From NCBI RefSeq assembly GCF_000166195.2, contig NZ_CM001403.1, forward strand, positions 5,350,432 to 5,414,431: a stretch of 64,000 nt of DNA, in the 5' to 3' direction. Source of the stretch: Mucilaginibacter paludis DSM 18603. Lineage in GTDB: Bacteria > Bacteroidota > Bacteroidia > Sphingobacteriales > Sphingobacteriaceae. The notes below the pieces were generated by a model. It did not search any database. It worked only from the letters and a program-made list of their open reading frames with translations, and was not told the origin of the DNA. Positions 36,096 to 43,472 of the stretch are shown in pieces (within the stretch, counting starts at the first letter, position 1; each line of letters begins with the position of its first letter). A program made the position numbers and the translations under genes.

Positions 36096-36257
36096 GCAAC
36101 GGTAAGTTAAATACTACGCCCATGGTTGTACAAAAATCTTCGGGCGAGGCCAAATTGGCTATGCTATATTCTTTCAGAGCTTCCTTCTCCAATATTAAAT
36201 ACCTTTTGTTATTTATTTTAGATAGTTTTATAAACCCTAAGCTTATGAAAATTTTTT

Positions 36258-38633
36258 ATGGAAATTATATATATCCTGCTTTTATTACTGATCATTTATT
36301 TCCAGATTTCCGGCAAGAGTAACCTGGCCGAAAAAATGGATGCCCTTGAAAAACAGGTGCGGGGGTTAGAGCAGCTGTTAAGGCAGTACAGGCAAGCGGG
36401 TGCTCAGCCAAAGCCACCGGCTGCGCCGCTTGTGAAACCTGTTGTACCCGAGCCTCCTAAGCCCGAGCCGGTTATACCACCCGAACCGGTAGCCAAACCT
36501 GTTGCTCCCCAGAATATTGAACGGCAAAAAGAAGTGGTTACCGATCCGTTTTCCACCATCAGGCAACCGGTTAAAACACGCGATGCCCAGCCGCCCAAAA
36601 TCTATCAGCCTGCGGAGCCCGAACTTTCGTTTTTTGAGCGCCACCCAGATCTGGAGAAATTTATCGGCGAAAACCTGATCAACAAAATCGGGATCGCCAT
36701 TTTGGTGCTGGCTATTGGCTTTTTTGTAAAGTACGCTATCGATAATAATTGGATTGGCCCAATTGGCCGTGTTGGTATCGGCGTGTTATGCGGTGGTATA
36801 TTAATTGGGCTGGCTCATCGCTTGCGCAAATCGTACAATGCCTTTAGCTCGGTATTGGTAGGCGGAGGCCTGGCTGTTTTGTATTTTACCATTACGCTGG
36901 CTTACCATCAGTTCCATCTGTTTAACCAAACAACATCGTTCATCATCCTTATTATAATTACCTGCTTCGCGGTAGCGCTATCCTTGCTTTACGATAAGCA
37001 GGAACTGGCTGTAATAGCGCTTATCGGCGGGTTGAGCAGTCCGTTTATGGTAAGTGGCAATGTGCCAAATTACCATGCCTTGTTTACCTACCTGGTTATA
37101 TTAAACCTGGGTTTGCTGGCCATTGCTTACCGTAAATCGTGGCGTGTGCTCAATGCCTCGGCCTTCGGGTTAACGGTAATTGTATTCGGCGCGGCAATCT
37201 TTTCATTATCCGATAAAACCTATGTAACCGGTTTAATCTACGGCAGCGTTTTATACCTGCTGTTTTTTGCCATTAACGTGGCCAATAACGTAAGGGAAAA
37301 TAAAAAATTTATCGCTTCTGATTTTTCAATCCTGCTCATCAATACCGGCCTGTACTTTGGGGCGGGCCTTTACCTGCTTACAGCTATGCACCGCGAGGAG
37401 TTTCGTGGCTTTTTTTCGGCGGGACTCGGTTCAATCAACCTCATCTTATCCTATGTGCTGTTTAAAAACAGGAAGGTTGATACCAATATATTGTACCTGC
37501 TTATCGGCGTTACACTTACCTTTATCTCGTTAACGGCGCCTATCCAATTACACGGGCATAACATTACCTTGTTTTGGGCCGCCGAAGCTGTTTTGTTATA
37601 CTGGTTATATCAAAAGTCCGAAATTGAGTTAATGAAACTAACCTCCCTGATTATCTGGGGAGCGATGTTGATCAGCCTTTGGATGGACTGGTTAAGCATT
37701 TACACTTACGCGCATACCCCGTTTACCATATTGGCCAATAAGGGTTTTATCACTACTGTGGTGGCGGCCATCAGTTCGTACCTGTTATTTATGCTGATGC
37801 GGAAGGAAGAGATTAACCAGGTTTATAGTCTTACTGTACAAAGCAGCTTATACAAATACGTATCCTTTATATTGCTGTTTATGAGTGGGCTGCTCGAGGT
37901 TAATCACCAGTTTTTAAGCCGGTACCCGGATACGCAATTAAATAACCTGTACCTGATGCTTTATATCCCGGTATTTGTTTTTACTTTTTATACGCTGTCA
38001 AAAAAAATCCCGGCCATCCAGCCAAGCTGGATTATAAGTACGGTGCTGCTGGCGGTTTGTATTGTGGTCTACTTCATTTTTAATCCGCAGTTTTTTGATC
38101 TTCAGTATTTGATGCTGGTACAGCATAGTTTACCGGCCTGGCATTTTGTGGCGCATTGGCTGGGGGCTGTTTTTGTAGGACTGATTTTTTATCAGCTGAT
38201 TGTGACAGCGAGAGACGTGCTGCCAAAAGAAATGCAAACTACAGCCACCTGGATACTTTCGGCAGCCATTTTATTGTTTTTAAGCCTGGAGTTTAGCCTG
38301 TTGAGCAACCAGCTATTTTATTCGCCGCTTACCGCTATTGATCGGGTGGTTACGGTTTATATTAAAGTAGGTTTACCTATCATCTGGGGGCTGTCCTCAT
38401 TTGCTTTGATGTGGTTGGGCATGCATTACAAGATGAGCACTATGCGTGTTATTTCGCTTACCCTGTTTTCGGTTACGCTGGTTAAGCTGTTTGTGTTTGA
38501 TATTCAAAATATTCCGCCGGCCGGTAAAATTGCGGCTTTCTTTTGCCTGGGCGTATTGTTGCTCATCGTATCGTTTATGTATCAAAAAGTAAAGAAAATA
38601 ATAGTTGAAGATGAACCCAAGCAGCATGAATAA
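36258..38633 (+). CDS. DUF2339 family polytopic membrane protein
   Basis: A 791-residue protein. It has an N-terminal membrane anchor (about 1-18), a short coiled coil (about 24-45), and a Pro/Lys/Val-rich linker (about 55-110). These are followed by the conserved FFERHPDLEKFIGENLINKIG entry motif and then about 20 or more hydrophobic helices to the C-terminus. DUF2339 proteins are large bacterial membrane proteins of unknown activity, and the helical architecture suggests a channel-like or transport role, which is inference. The next gene (DUF3999) overlaps by 8 bases, an arrangement I recall for these two families in other bacteria, so they likely work together. The start is the ATG at 36258, following a run of T. 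Confidence 0.88.
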   Translation: MEIIYILLLLLIIYFQISGKSNLAEKMDALEKQVRGLEQLLRQYRQAGAQPKPPAAPLVKPVVPEPPKPEPVIPPEPVAKPVAPQNIERQKEVVTDPFSTIRQPVKTRDAQPPKIYQPAEPELSFFERHPDLEKFIGENLINKIGIAILVLAIGFFVKYAIDNNWIGPIGRVGIGVLCGGILIGLAHRLRKSYNAFSSVLVGGGLAVLYFTITLAYHQFHLFNQTTSFIILIIITCFAVALSLLYDKQELAVIALIGGLSSPFMVSGNVPNYHALFTYLVILNLGLLAIAYRKSWRVLNASAFGLTVIVFGAAIFSLSDKTYVTGLIYGSVLYLLFFAINVANNVRENKKFIASDFSILLINTGLYFGAGLYLLTAMHREEFRGFFSAGLGSINLILSYVLFKNRKVDTNILYLLIGVTLTFISLTAPIQLHGHNITLFWAAEAVLLYWLYQKSEIELMKLTSLIIWGAMLISLWMDWLSIYTYAHTPFTILANKGFITTVVAAISSYLLFMLMRKEEINQVYSLTVQSSLYKYVSFILLFMSGLLEVNHQFLSRYPDTQLNNLYLMLYIPVFVFTFYTLSKKIPAIQPSWIISTVLLAVCIVVYFIFNPQFFDLQYLMLVQHSLPAWHFVAHWLGAVFVGLIFYQLIVTARDVLPKEMQTTATWILSAAILLFLSLEFSLLSNQLFYSPLTAIDRVVTVYIKVGLPIIWGLSSFALMWLGMHYKMSTMRVISLTLFSVTLVKLFVFDIQNIPPAGKIAAFFCLGVLLLIVSFMYQKVKKIIVEDEPKQHE

Positions 38634-39867
38634 AAAGTTTTTTTTGGCGCTTACGCTGATGTTAAACGCGGCAGGTTTATTTGCACAGCAAAACTTTAAA
38701 TACCGTGCAGCTTTGCCCAAAACTGATTCGGACGGCTTCTACCAGATCAGCCTATTGCCACCCTTGGTAGCGCGTGCCCAAAACAACCTGGCCGACCTAA
38801 GGATTGTTGACGGTGCCGGAAAGTTTGTGCCTTATATTTTTGGCAACCGCCTGCCGGTTAAAAATGAAGCCAGCTTTGCGGCCTTCCCCGAAGTTAAGCT
38901 TTCACCGCAGCCTGATACTGCTACGGTTTTTATAGCAGATAATCAGGCTCATCAAACCATTAGCGAACTTTATTTGAAATTGCGTAACGCGGATGTAAAG
39001 CGCAGCGTAAGTTTATCTGGTAGCGACGACCTGAAACATTGGTACGCCATTAAAGAAAACATCGGTTTAACCGGTGCCGGTTCAAATACCTCCGGAACTT
39101 ATGAGCAGCAGCTTAATTTCCCGTCGAGTACTTACCGTTACTTTAAAATTCAAATCAGTCATCAAAATAAACAGCCTGTAGCCATTTTGCAGGCAGGTAT
39201 TTACAGGCAGCAGCAAACTGTTGCATCCGTTTATGAGCAGTTACCCGCGCCGATGCTTTCGCAACTGGATAGTGCCGGGTCCAGCTATGTTACCCTTCGT
39301 TTTGCGGAAGCCTACCAGGTTAATAAGCTGCACCTGAATCTTTTGGGAATAAAATATTACAGGCGGCCGGTAAACATTTACCAGGTAATTAACGGTGTAC
39401 ATGGTTTAATTGCCGAAACCGAGATCAACTCATCGCGTTTGCCAGAGCTGTATTTTTCGGCCAAAAGCCAGATGCTTGAGCTACAAATTGTGAATGGTGA
39501 TAACCCCGCGTTGGAGGTTAAGGGCATTGTGGCCTATCAGTCGGAACAGTCGCTGATAAGTTACCTTAAAAAGGGGCAGTCCTATTACGTTTTGGCTGGC
39601 AACGAAAAGGCTACCTCTCCGCAGTACGATCTCCAGTTTTTTACCGATAGCCTGCAACGCAGCATCAAGTCAATCAAACCTGGCGCGGTTACGGCCAATC
39701 CGCAATATCAGAATCAATCAGTACCAGTAGCAGAGCGTACCTCGCCCTGGCTCATCTGGTTAGCTATCGCGGCGGTGGTAGCCGTATTGGGCTTACTTAC
39801 TTTTAAAATGATGAAAGAGGTAAATCAACGGAAGGAAGAGGAGAAGGGGAGAGAGGAAGAAGTTTAA
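38626..39867 (+). CDS. DUF3999 family protein
   Basis: A 413-residue protein with signal peptide (MNKKFFLALTLMLNAAGLFA, about 1-21), a periplasmic beta-rich domain (about 25-365, with an F5/8-like discoidin region around RYFKIQISHQNKQPVAILQ) and one C-terminal membrane helix (about 377-396) followed by a short charged tail. The upstream frame to 38605 begins with TTG and would lack a proper signal peptide, so the ATG at 38626 is preferred. It overlaps the DUF2339 stop by 8 bases, indicating translational coupling. Function unknown. Fold and topology suggest a periplasmic sensor or assembly partner of the DUF2339 protein. Confidence 0.86.
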   Translation: MNKKFFLALTLMLNAAGLFAQQNFKYRAALPKTDSDGFYQISLLPPLVARAQNNLADLRIVDGAGKFVPYIFGNRLPVKNEASFAAFPEVKLSPQPDTATVFIADNQAHQTISELYLKLRNADVKRSVSLSGSDDLKHWYAIKENIGLTGAGSNTSGTYEQQLNFPSSTYRYFKIQISHQNKQPVAILQAGIYRQQQTVASVYEQLPAPMLSQLDSAGSSYVTLRFAEAYQVNKLHLNLLGIKYYRRPVNIYQVINGVHGLIAETEINSSRLPELYFSAKSQMLELQIVNGDNPALEVKGIVAYQSEQSLISYLKKGQSYYVLAGNEKATSPQYDLQFFTDSLQRSIKSIKPGAVTANPQYQNQSVPVAERTSPWLIWLAIAAVVAVLGLLTFKMMKEVNQRKEEEKGREEEV

Positions 39868-40047
39868 GCGGTTATTAACGGTAATTAATTGGTGTTTTTT
39901 TCTAAGCCTATGTCATTGCGGAGATTTCTGAACCCTGCGGTATCTGAAGGTTAAAATGAGAAAAGGTACGTGCGTAGAAGGGGCAGTGCTGTGCTTTGCA
40001 AGGCTTATAATGGCTTCTGTTTAAGTTGCTGATTATTAATTCAAAAA

Positions 40048-40148
40048 CGTCATTGCGAGGTACGAAGCAATCTCTACATAGGCAGAGCGGCTTGTGCAGG
40101 TTTGTCTGTATACCAGAAGTTGCTTTGTCGTTCTCCTTATAATGACGT
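40048..40148. repeat. Stand-alone ~100-bp inverted-repeat element (related to family A arms)
   Basis: Begins cgtcattgcgaggtacgaag and ends with its imperfect reverse complement (ctttgtcgttctccttataatgacg). The common theme GTCATn..GAG...CGAAG is shared with family A arms and with a single arm at about 40260-40290 (gtcatcctgagcctgtcg followed by aaggacgtgcgg). Confidence 0.6.
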
Positions 40149-40215
40149 CTTTTTAAGTTATTGATTATTAGTGTATTTTTTTTCTACAAAAATCAGTATT
40201 CTTAATTTATAGCCG
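40136..40215. repeat. Dispersed repeat family B, short left-end fragment
   Basis: Contains ataatgacgt..ttaagttattgattatta and atcagtattcttaattta, the left-hand landmarks of family B, then stops before the later modules. Confidence 0.55.
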
Positions 40216-40317
40216 GAGCCTTACTCAGTATAACACGTCCTTTTTTTGTGCGCGAAAGCGGTCATCCTGAGCCTGTCGAAGGACGTGCGGCATGGACTTG
40301 TACGAGGTGTTTTTTGA

Positions 40318-40500
40318 TGCGGCTTATCATTTTTATTATCTAAGTTATTGATTGTCAATATGTATATTATCGCTTTGATATACAGTATTCTTAATTTAAA
40401 GCATCGGCACGCTCTATCGCCGCGTGAGGGCTGTTACTTTTGTCTTGATACAAAAAGTAACCAAAAAGTCAAGACTGCCCGATCCTTCCCCCCGCGAGGC
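40318..40500. repeat. Dispersed repeat family B, copy 3, left part (split by IS4-family element)
   Basis: Carries acagtattcttaattta, agcatcggcacgctctatcg, gtcttgat...gtcaagac and tgcccgatccttcc, and ends at cccgcgaggc. The remainder of the copy resumes at 42027 after the insertion sequence. The dyad is preserved with one G-T exchange that still allows pairing. Confidence 0.8.
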
Positions 40501-40512
40501 CATAGCCGTCAA
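40491..40512. repeat. Left target duplication and terminal repeat of the IS4-family element
   Basis: cccgcgaggc (40491-40500) recurs exactly at 42027-42036. The terminal inverted repeat catagccgtcaa begins at 40501. Confidence 0.9.
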
Positions 40513-42026
40513 CTTTAGAAAAAAAAGGGATAAAATTTTTTTAGAGCAAGAATCGGAACTGCAAAATTGCAGTCATTATTCGAGCGAATGAGTTCGGAAC
40601 TATTTGAACCAACGGTGTTAGATGGCCTGGCCCGTAAAACAGAGGCTATACAACGCAAACGAAAAGTGGGAGGCAAGGAACTATTGGATATGGCGTTATT
40701 TGATGGAGATCAATCGTTTAACGGCATGAGTATGCAGTTAATGCGGAGGGATGGGCTTGATATTTCGAAGCAGGCATTGCATCAAAGACATCACAGCAAT
40801 ATGACAAAATTTGTACAAGCCGTTTTTGAGCAATTAATAGCAGTTGAGTTACCGCAAGAACAAACACAAGGGTTGGAGATCCGTATCAAAGATTCCACCC
40901 GTTTCGCGTTGCCGGAAGTTATTGCAGAGACATTCCCCGGAACAAAAGGAAGTGGGATGAAAGCGGGAGCATCTGTACAATTTGAATTTGAAATCAAAAG
41001 TGGTAAAAGCGATATCAAAGTAACTCCGGCCAACGCAAATGACCAGGGTGAGAGTCATCTGGACAAGGCATCAATTCAGCCGGGGGTATTATATATGAGA
41101 GATCTGGGTTACACTCACTTGAGTTATATGAACAATATTAACAAAGTCAAAGCTTTCTTTATTAATAAATTATGTCCGAAAACAACGATTTACCTATTAA
41201 AGGACGACCAATACCAAAAGTTAGGGTTGTCGAAACTACAAGGCATAACCGGCGTATTTGATCAACAGGTATATATCGGAGCTGATAAAATGCCGGTAAG
41301 GATAATAATAGAACCGGTAAGTGAAGAGCTCAAGGCAAGGCGGATAGCCAATACTGAAAAGTACAATAAGAAGAAAGGCAGTACCACCAGTAAGGGATTC
41401 AAAGAGCGGGCAGGGTTTAACTTTATTGTTACCAACCTGGTGAGCGAAAAATATAGCGCTGAATTGATCCAAAAGTTATATCACCTGCGATGGCAGATAG
41501 AATTGGTTTTTAAAGCATGGAAGTCGTTTTTAAAGATACACACGTTCCCCAAAGGAAGTTCGGATCGTATAACCAGTATATTATACAGTAAGTTGATCTG
41601 GGCAGTTTTGAGTTGGAAAATATGCATGGCTATCGGTAAGATAGGTCAAATTAGTGTTTTAAAGGTGCATCGACTAATCGCTTCTACGAAAGAAGAATTG
41701 CGAGCGCAGCTTTTAGGGATATGCTCAAAGTGGTTAGCTCTGTTGGAGAAATTAAACTTAAAGCACCTTTCAAAAGAGCACAGAAAACATAGGTTAAAAA
41801 TAGAAGAAATTGTAATAAGTATTTGATTATTAGATATTTAAATACTATATTTAGATAGTTAAACAAAAATAAGAAAGGCGGGGCCATCTAAACCTCCCCG
41901 CCTTAAAAAACGAAAAATATGAGAGTAAAAATACATAGGTTTGCCCATGCGGGCAAACCGCGCCTAAAAATTAAATTACTGAAAATCAACAATATATAAG
42001 TATAGCTACTTAAATTGACGGCTATG
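40501..42026 (+). mobile_element. Intact IS4-family insertion sequence (1526 bp)
   Basis: Bounded by 12-bp inverted repeats catagccgtcaa / ttgacggctatg and a perfect 10-bp target duplication cccgcgaggc, in the 10-13-bp range known for IS4. It carries one uninterrupted transposase gene. About 190 non-coding bases lie between the transposase stop and the right end, with a possible terminator-like dyad gcggggaggttta / taaacctccccgcc near 41880. The insertion lies in a family B repeat and is probably fairly recent, given the unaltered duplication. Confidence 0.93.
40567..41826 (+). CDS. IS4 family transposase
   Basis: A transposase of up to 419 residues from the TTG at 40567, or 412 from the ATG at 40588. 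The DDE triad is recognisable: Asp in RIKDSTRFALPE, Asp in YMRDLGYTHL and Glu within the IS4 YREK-type box YHLRWQIELVFKAWKS. The frame is complete and the element ends are intact, so the protein may be active. The C-terminus is Lys-rich, as is common in the family. It is not the same family as the ISAs1 element at 23.4 kb. Confidence 0.93.
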   Translation: MQSLFERMSSELFEPTVLDGLARKTEAIQRKRKVGGKELLDMALFDGDQSFNGMSMQLMRRDGLDISKQALHQRHHSNMTKFVQAVFEQLIAVELPQEQTQGLEIRIKDSTRFALPEVIAETFPGTKGSGMKAGASVQFEFEIKSGKSDIKVTPANANDQGESHLDKASIQPGVLYMRDLGYTHLSYMNNINKVKAFFINKLCPKTTIYLLKDDQYQKLGLSKLQGITGVFDQQVYIGADKMPVRIIIEPVSEELKARRIANTEKYNKKKGSTTSKGFKERAGFNFIVTNLVSEKYSAELIQKLYHLRWQIELVFKAWKSFLKIHTFPKGSSDRITSILYSKLIWAVLSWKICMAIGKIGQISVLKVHRLIASTKEELRAQLLGICSKWLALLEKLNLKHLSKEHRKHRLKIEEIVISI

Positions 42027-42036
42027 CCCGCGAGGC
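42015..42036. repeat. Right terminal repeat and target duplication of the IS4-family element
   Basis: ttgacggctatg at 42015-42026 is the reverse complement of the left end. cccgcgaggc at 42027-42036 repeats the left flank. Confidence 0.9.
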
Positions 42037-42126
42037 CAGCTCCCGGCGTGCAGTCAGGCTTTTGCGCACTTTTCTTTCTGCGCTTGGTAATCTATAAGGT
42101 TCAAACGTCATCCCTATTTTTTCCGG
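42027..42126. repeat. Dispersed repeat family B, copy 3, right part
   Basis: Continues the copy broken at 40500: ccagctcccggcgtgcag, ttttgcgcactt, ttcaaacgtcatcc, tattttttccgg. Removing the insertion sequence and one target copy restores the order seen in copy 1. Confidence 0.8.
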
Positions 42127-42352
42127 TTGGTCGGGTCCAGTACTTATAATGAGGCTTTGTTAAATCATTGATTATCAAACTACTTATCTCTCCATTTTGT
42201 CATCCCGACGCGAGGAGCGATCTTCTAAAAGCGTTAAGTATGCATCATATTAGGTGCACTTATTATCAATGTGCTCATTTGCTCCGACAATCAGTATTCA
42301 TAATTTAGAGCATCGGCCTGCTCAATCGCCGCGGGAAGGGTTTTACGCGTGT
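42127..42352. repeat. Dispersed repeat family B, copy 4 (left half)
   Basis: Starts with tacttataatgagg and tcattgattatca, then gtcatcccgacgcgaggag as in copy 2, atcagtattcataattt and gagcatcggc.tgctcaatcgcc, and stops at the gaaggg module. It lacks the gtcttgac dyad. It ends about 100 bases before the RNA-repair operon promoter. Confidence 0.7.
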
Positions 42353-42455
42353 TAAACTTTCTACGATTTAAAGGTTTCATAGAGTGCTTTTAATTTGTAT
42401 AGTATAATCCATCATCCTAAATTCTCGTTAATTTCAATTTTTCCAACAAATCCCC

Positions 42456-42573
42456 TATCTTCGCAGCAATTCCTGATTTGTTAACCATTTAATATCGAGG
42501 AATCATGACAGAGCAAACTTACATATCGCCCCTTTCGCTCATTGCCTAACAGGCAGGCAAACACTGTTTTTTT
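42456..42573 (+). promoter_or_regulatory. Candidate promoter and attenuator-like leader of the RNA-repair operon
   Basis: TATCTTCG at 42456-42463 is one mismatch from TAnnTTTG. About 40 bases on, a short ORF (42505-42549) is preceded by cgagg. Its stop overlaps a small hairpin (ttgcc at 42542-42546 with ggcaa at 42556-42560, or gcct/aggc inside it), and seven T follow at 42567-42573. The order leader ORF, hairpin, T-run resembles a translation-sensing attenuator. The stem is short and 6 bases separate it from the T-run, so this is tentative. Confidence 0.3.
42505..42549 (+). CDS. Possible 14-residue leader peptide
   Basis: ATG with a weak ribosome site (cgagg, 7 bases upstream) encodes MTEQTYISPLSLIA and ends at TAA inside the leader hairpin. 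After the stop the same frame stays open for about 50 codons, so it could instead be the remnant of a decayed small gene. No regulatory codon run (for example, tandem identical codons) is evident. Confidence 0.25.
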   Translation: MTEQTYISPLSLIA

Positions 42574-42736
42574 ACGGGATTAAATGTTGATCGCTATTTT
42601 GGCGCGGTCTTACCGGTTTTTGTCTGCCCACTGTTCGCCGGGTTATATGAGCTTTCTTTAAAAAGGGTATATCCTTATTCAAGGATGAATTTTTGAGAAT
42701 CATTCAAAAAAATATTCAATTTTTTATGGAAGTGCT

Positions 42737-43459
42737 ATGGACCTGCACAATTGGCCGTACCGTTTAAAATCGGCCAGAAGAAAGAAGCGGCTCGTTATCA
42801 AAGATCGTGATAAGCAACTGATTAAAATACACAAACTACGCAAGGAGCTATGGCAGCAAAAGCGCCATTTACCTATGGTGCCTTTAAAAAATCCGTATCA
42901 AAGTGGATGGAAACGCTTTTTTGTTCTGCGGGAGGATGTGGCGCGCGACGATAAGGCCGGCTTTTATCAGACTGTTTTAGCTAAAATCAACACCGTTCGG
43001 TATCATCACGAAAAGTCGTTCAAAAAAAAGAAATGGCGTAAGCAAAGGTATCGGTACGAGTTGAAAGAGCAACTGTTAAAAGAGATTGACTGGTATGATT
43101 GGAGTAATAATAAGCTAAAGCTATCTGAGGAAGAGAAAGCCTGTTTTACCAGGGTGGAGCGCAGTAACATTTACAGCAAAAAGCTTGAGGTAATTTATGT
43201 ATTTGCCGAGCCCTGGCGTTTTGTACTGAAAACCGTGCCGCACATCATTACTGAGGTGAAAATGCTGGATAGCTCGCTGGAACGGCAGATTGACGCTTTA
43301 GACAATTATATCACGAAACATTATTTAACGCCGCGTATTGACTGCCTTACACATGGGCGGCTTTACCGATGGAGGGGCGGTTATACTGAGCCGCTCAAAT
43401 ACATTAACAAATTTAAAAACATACCCCGGAACAGCCCTAAAGAGGCCTACGAGGATTAA
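42737..43459 (+). CDS. Unrecognised very basic protein at the head of the RtcB-PrfH operon
   Basis: I do not recognise this 240-residue protein. It is strongly basic and aromatic: the first 40 residues carry RLKSARRKKR and an RKELWQQKRH stretch, and residues about 90-115 carry KSFKKKKWRKQRYRY. A central acidic-basic helix (LKEQLLKEIDWYDWSNNKLKLSEEE), a beta-like core (KKLEVIYVFAEPWRFVLK) and a Arg/Trp/Gly-rich C-terminus (GRLYRWRGGYTEPLKYINKF) follow. Four Cys or fewer, no zinc motif, no signal peptide, no membrane segment. The composition suggests RNA or ribosome binding, by inference only. It ends 13 bases before RtcB on the same strand, so it belongs to that operon. It has no clear Shine-Dalgarno and follows a hairpin-prone stretch at about 42689-42720. 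Confidence 0.8.
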   Translation: MDLHNWPYRLKSARRKKRLVIKDRDKQLIKIHKLRKELWQQKRHLPMVPLKNPYQSGWKRFFVLREDVARDDKAGFYQTVLAKINTVRYHHEKSFKKKKWRKQRYRYELKEQLLKEIDWYDWSNNKLKLSEEEKACFTRVERSNIYSKKLEVIYVFAEPWRFVLKTVPHIITEVKMLDSSLERQIDALDNYITKHYLTPRIDCLTHGRLYRWRGGYTEPLKYINKFKNIPRNSPKEAYED

Positions 43460-43472
43460 AAATAAAACCCAG

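Noticed and set aside
36122..36322. 66-residue open frame upstream of DUF2339
   Set aside because: Overlaps the DUF2339 start in another frame and has no recognisable feature.
42550..42697. Continuation of the leader frame after the TAA as a real gene with a stop readthrough
   Set aside because: About 50 codons without a family match and no sign of a readthrough or selenocysteine context; kept only as a possible decayed gene.
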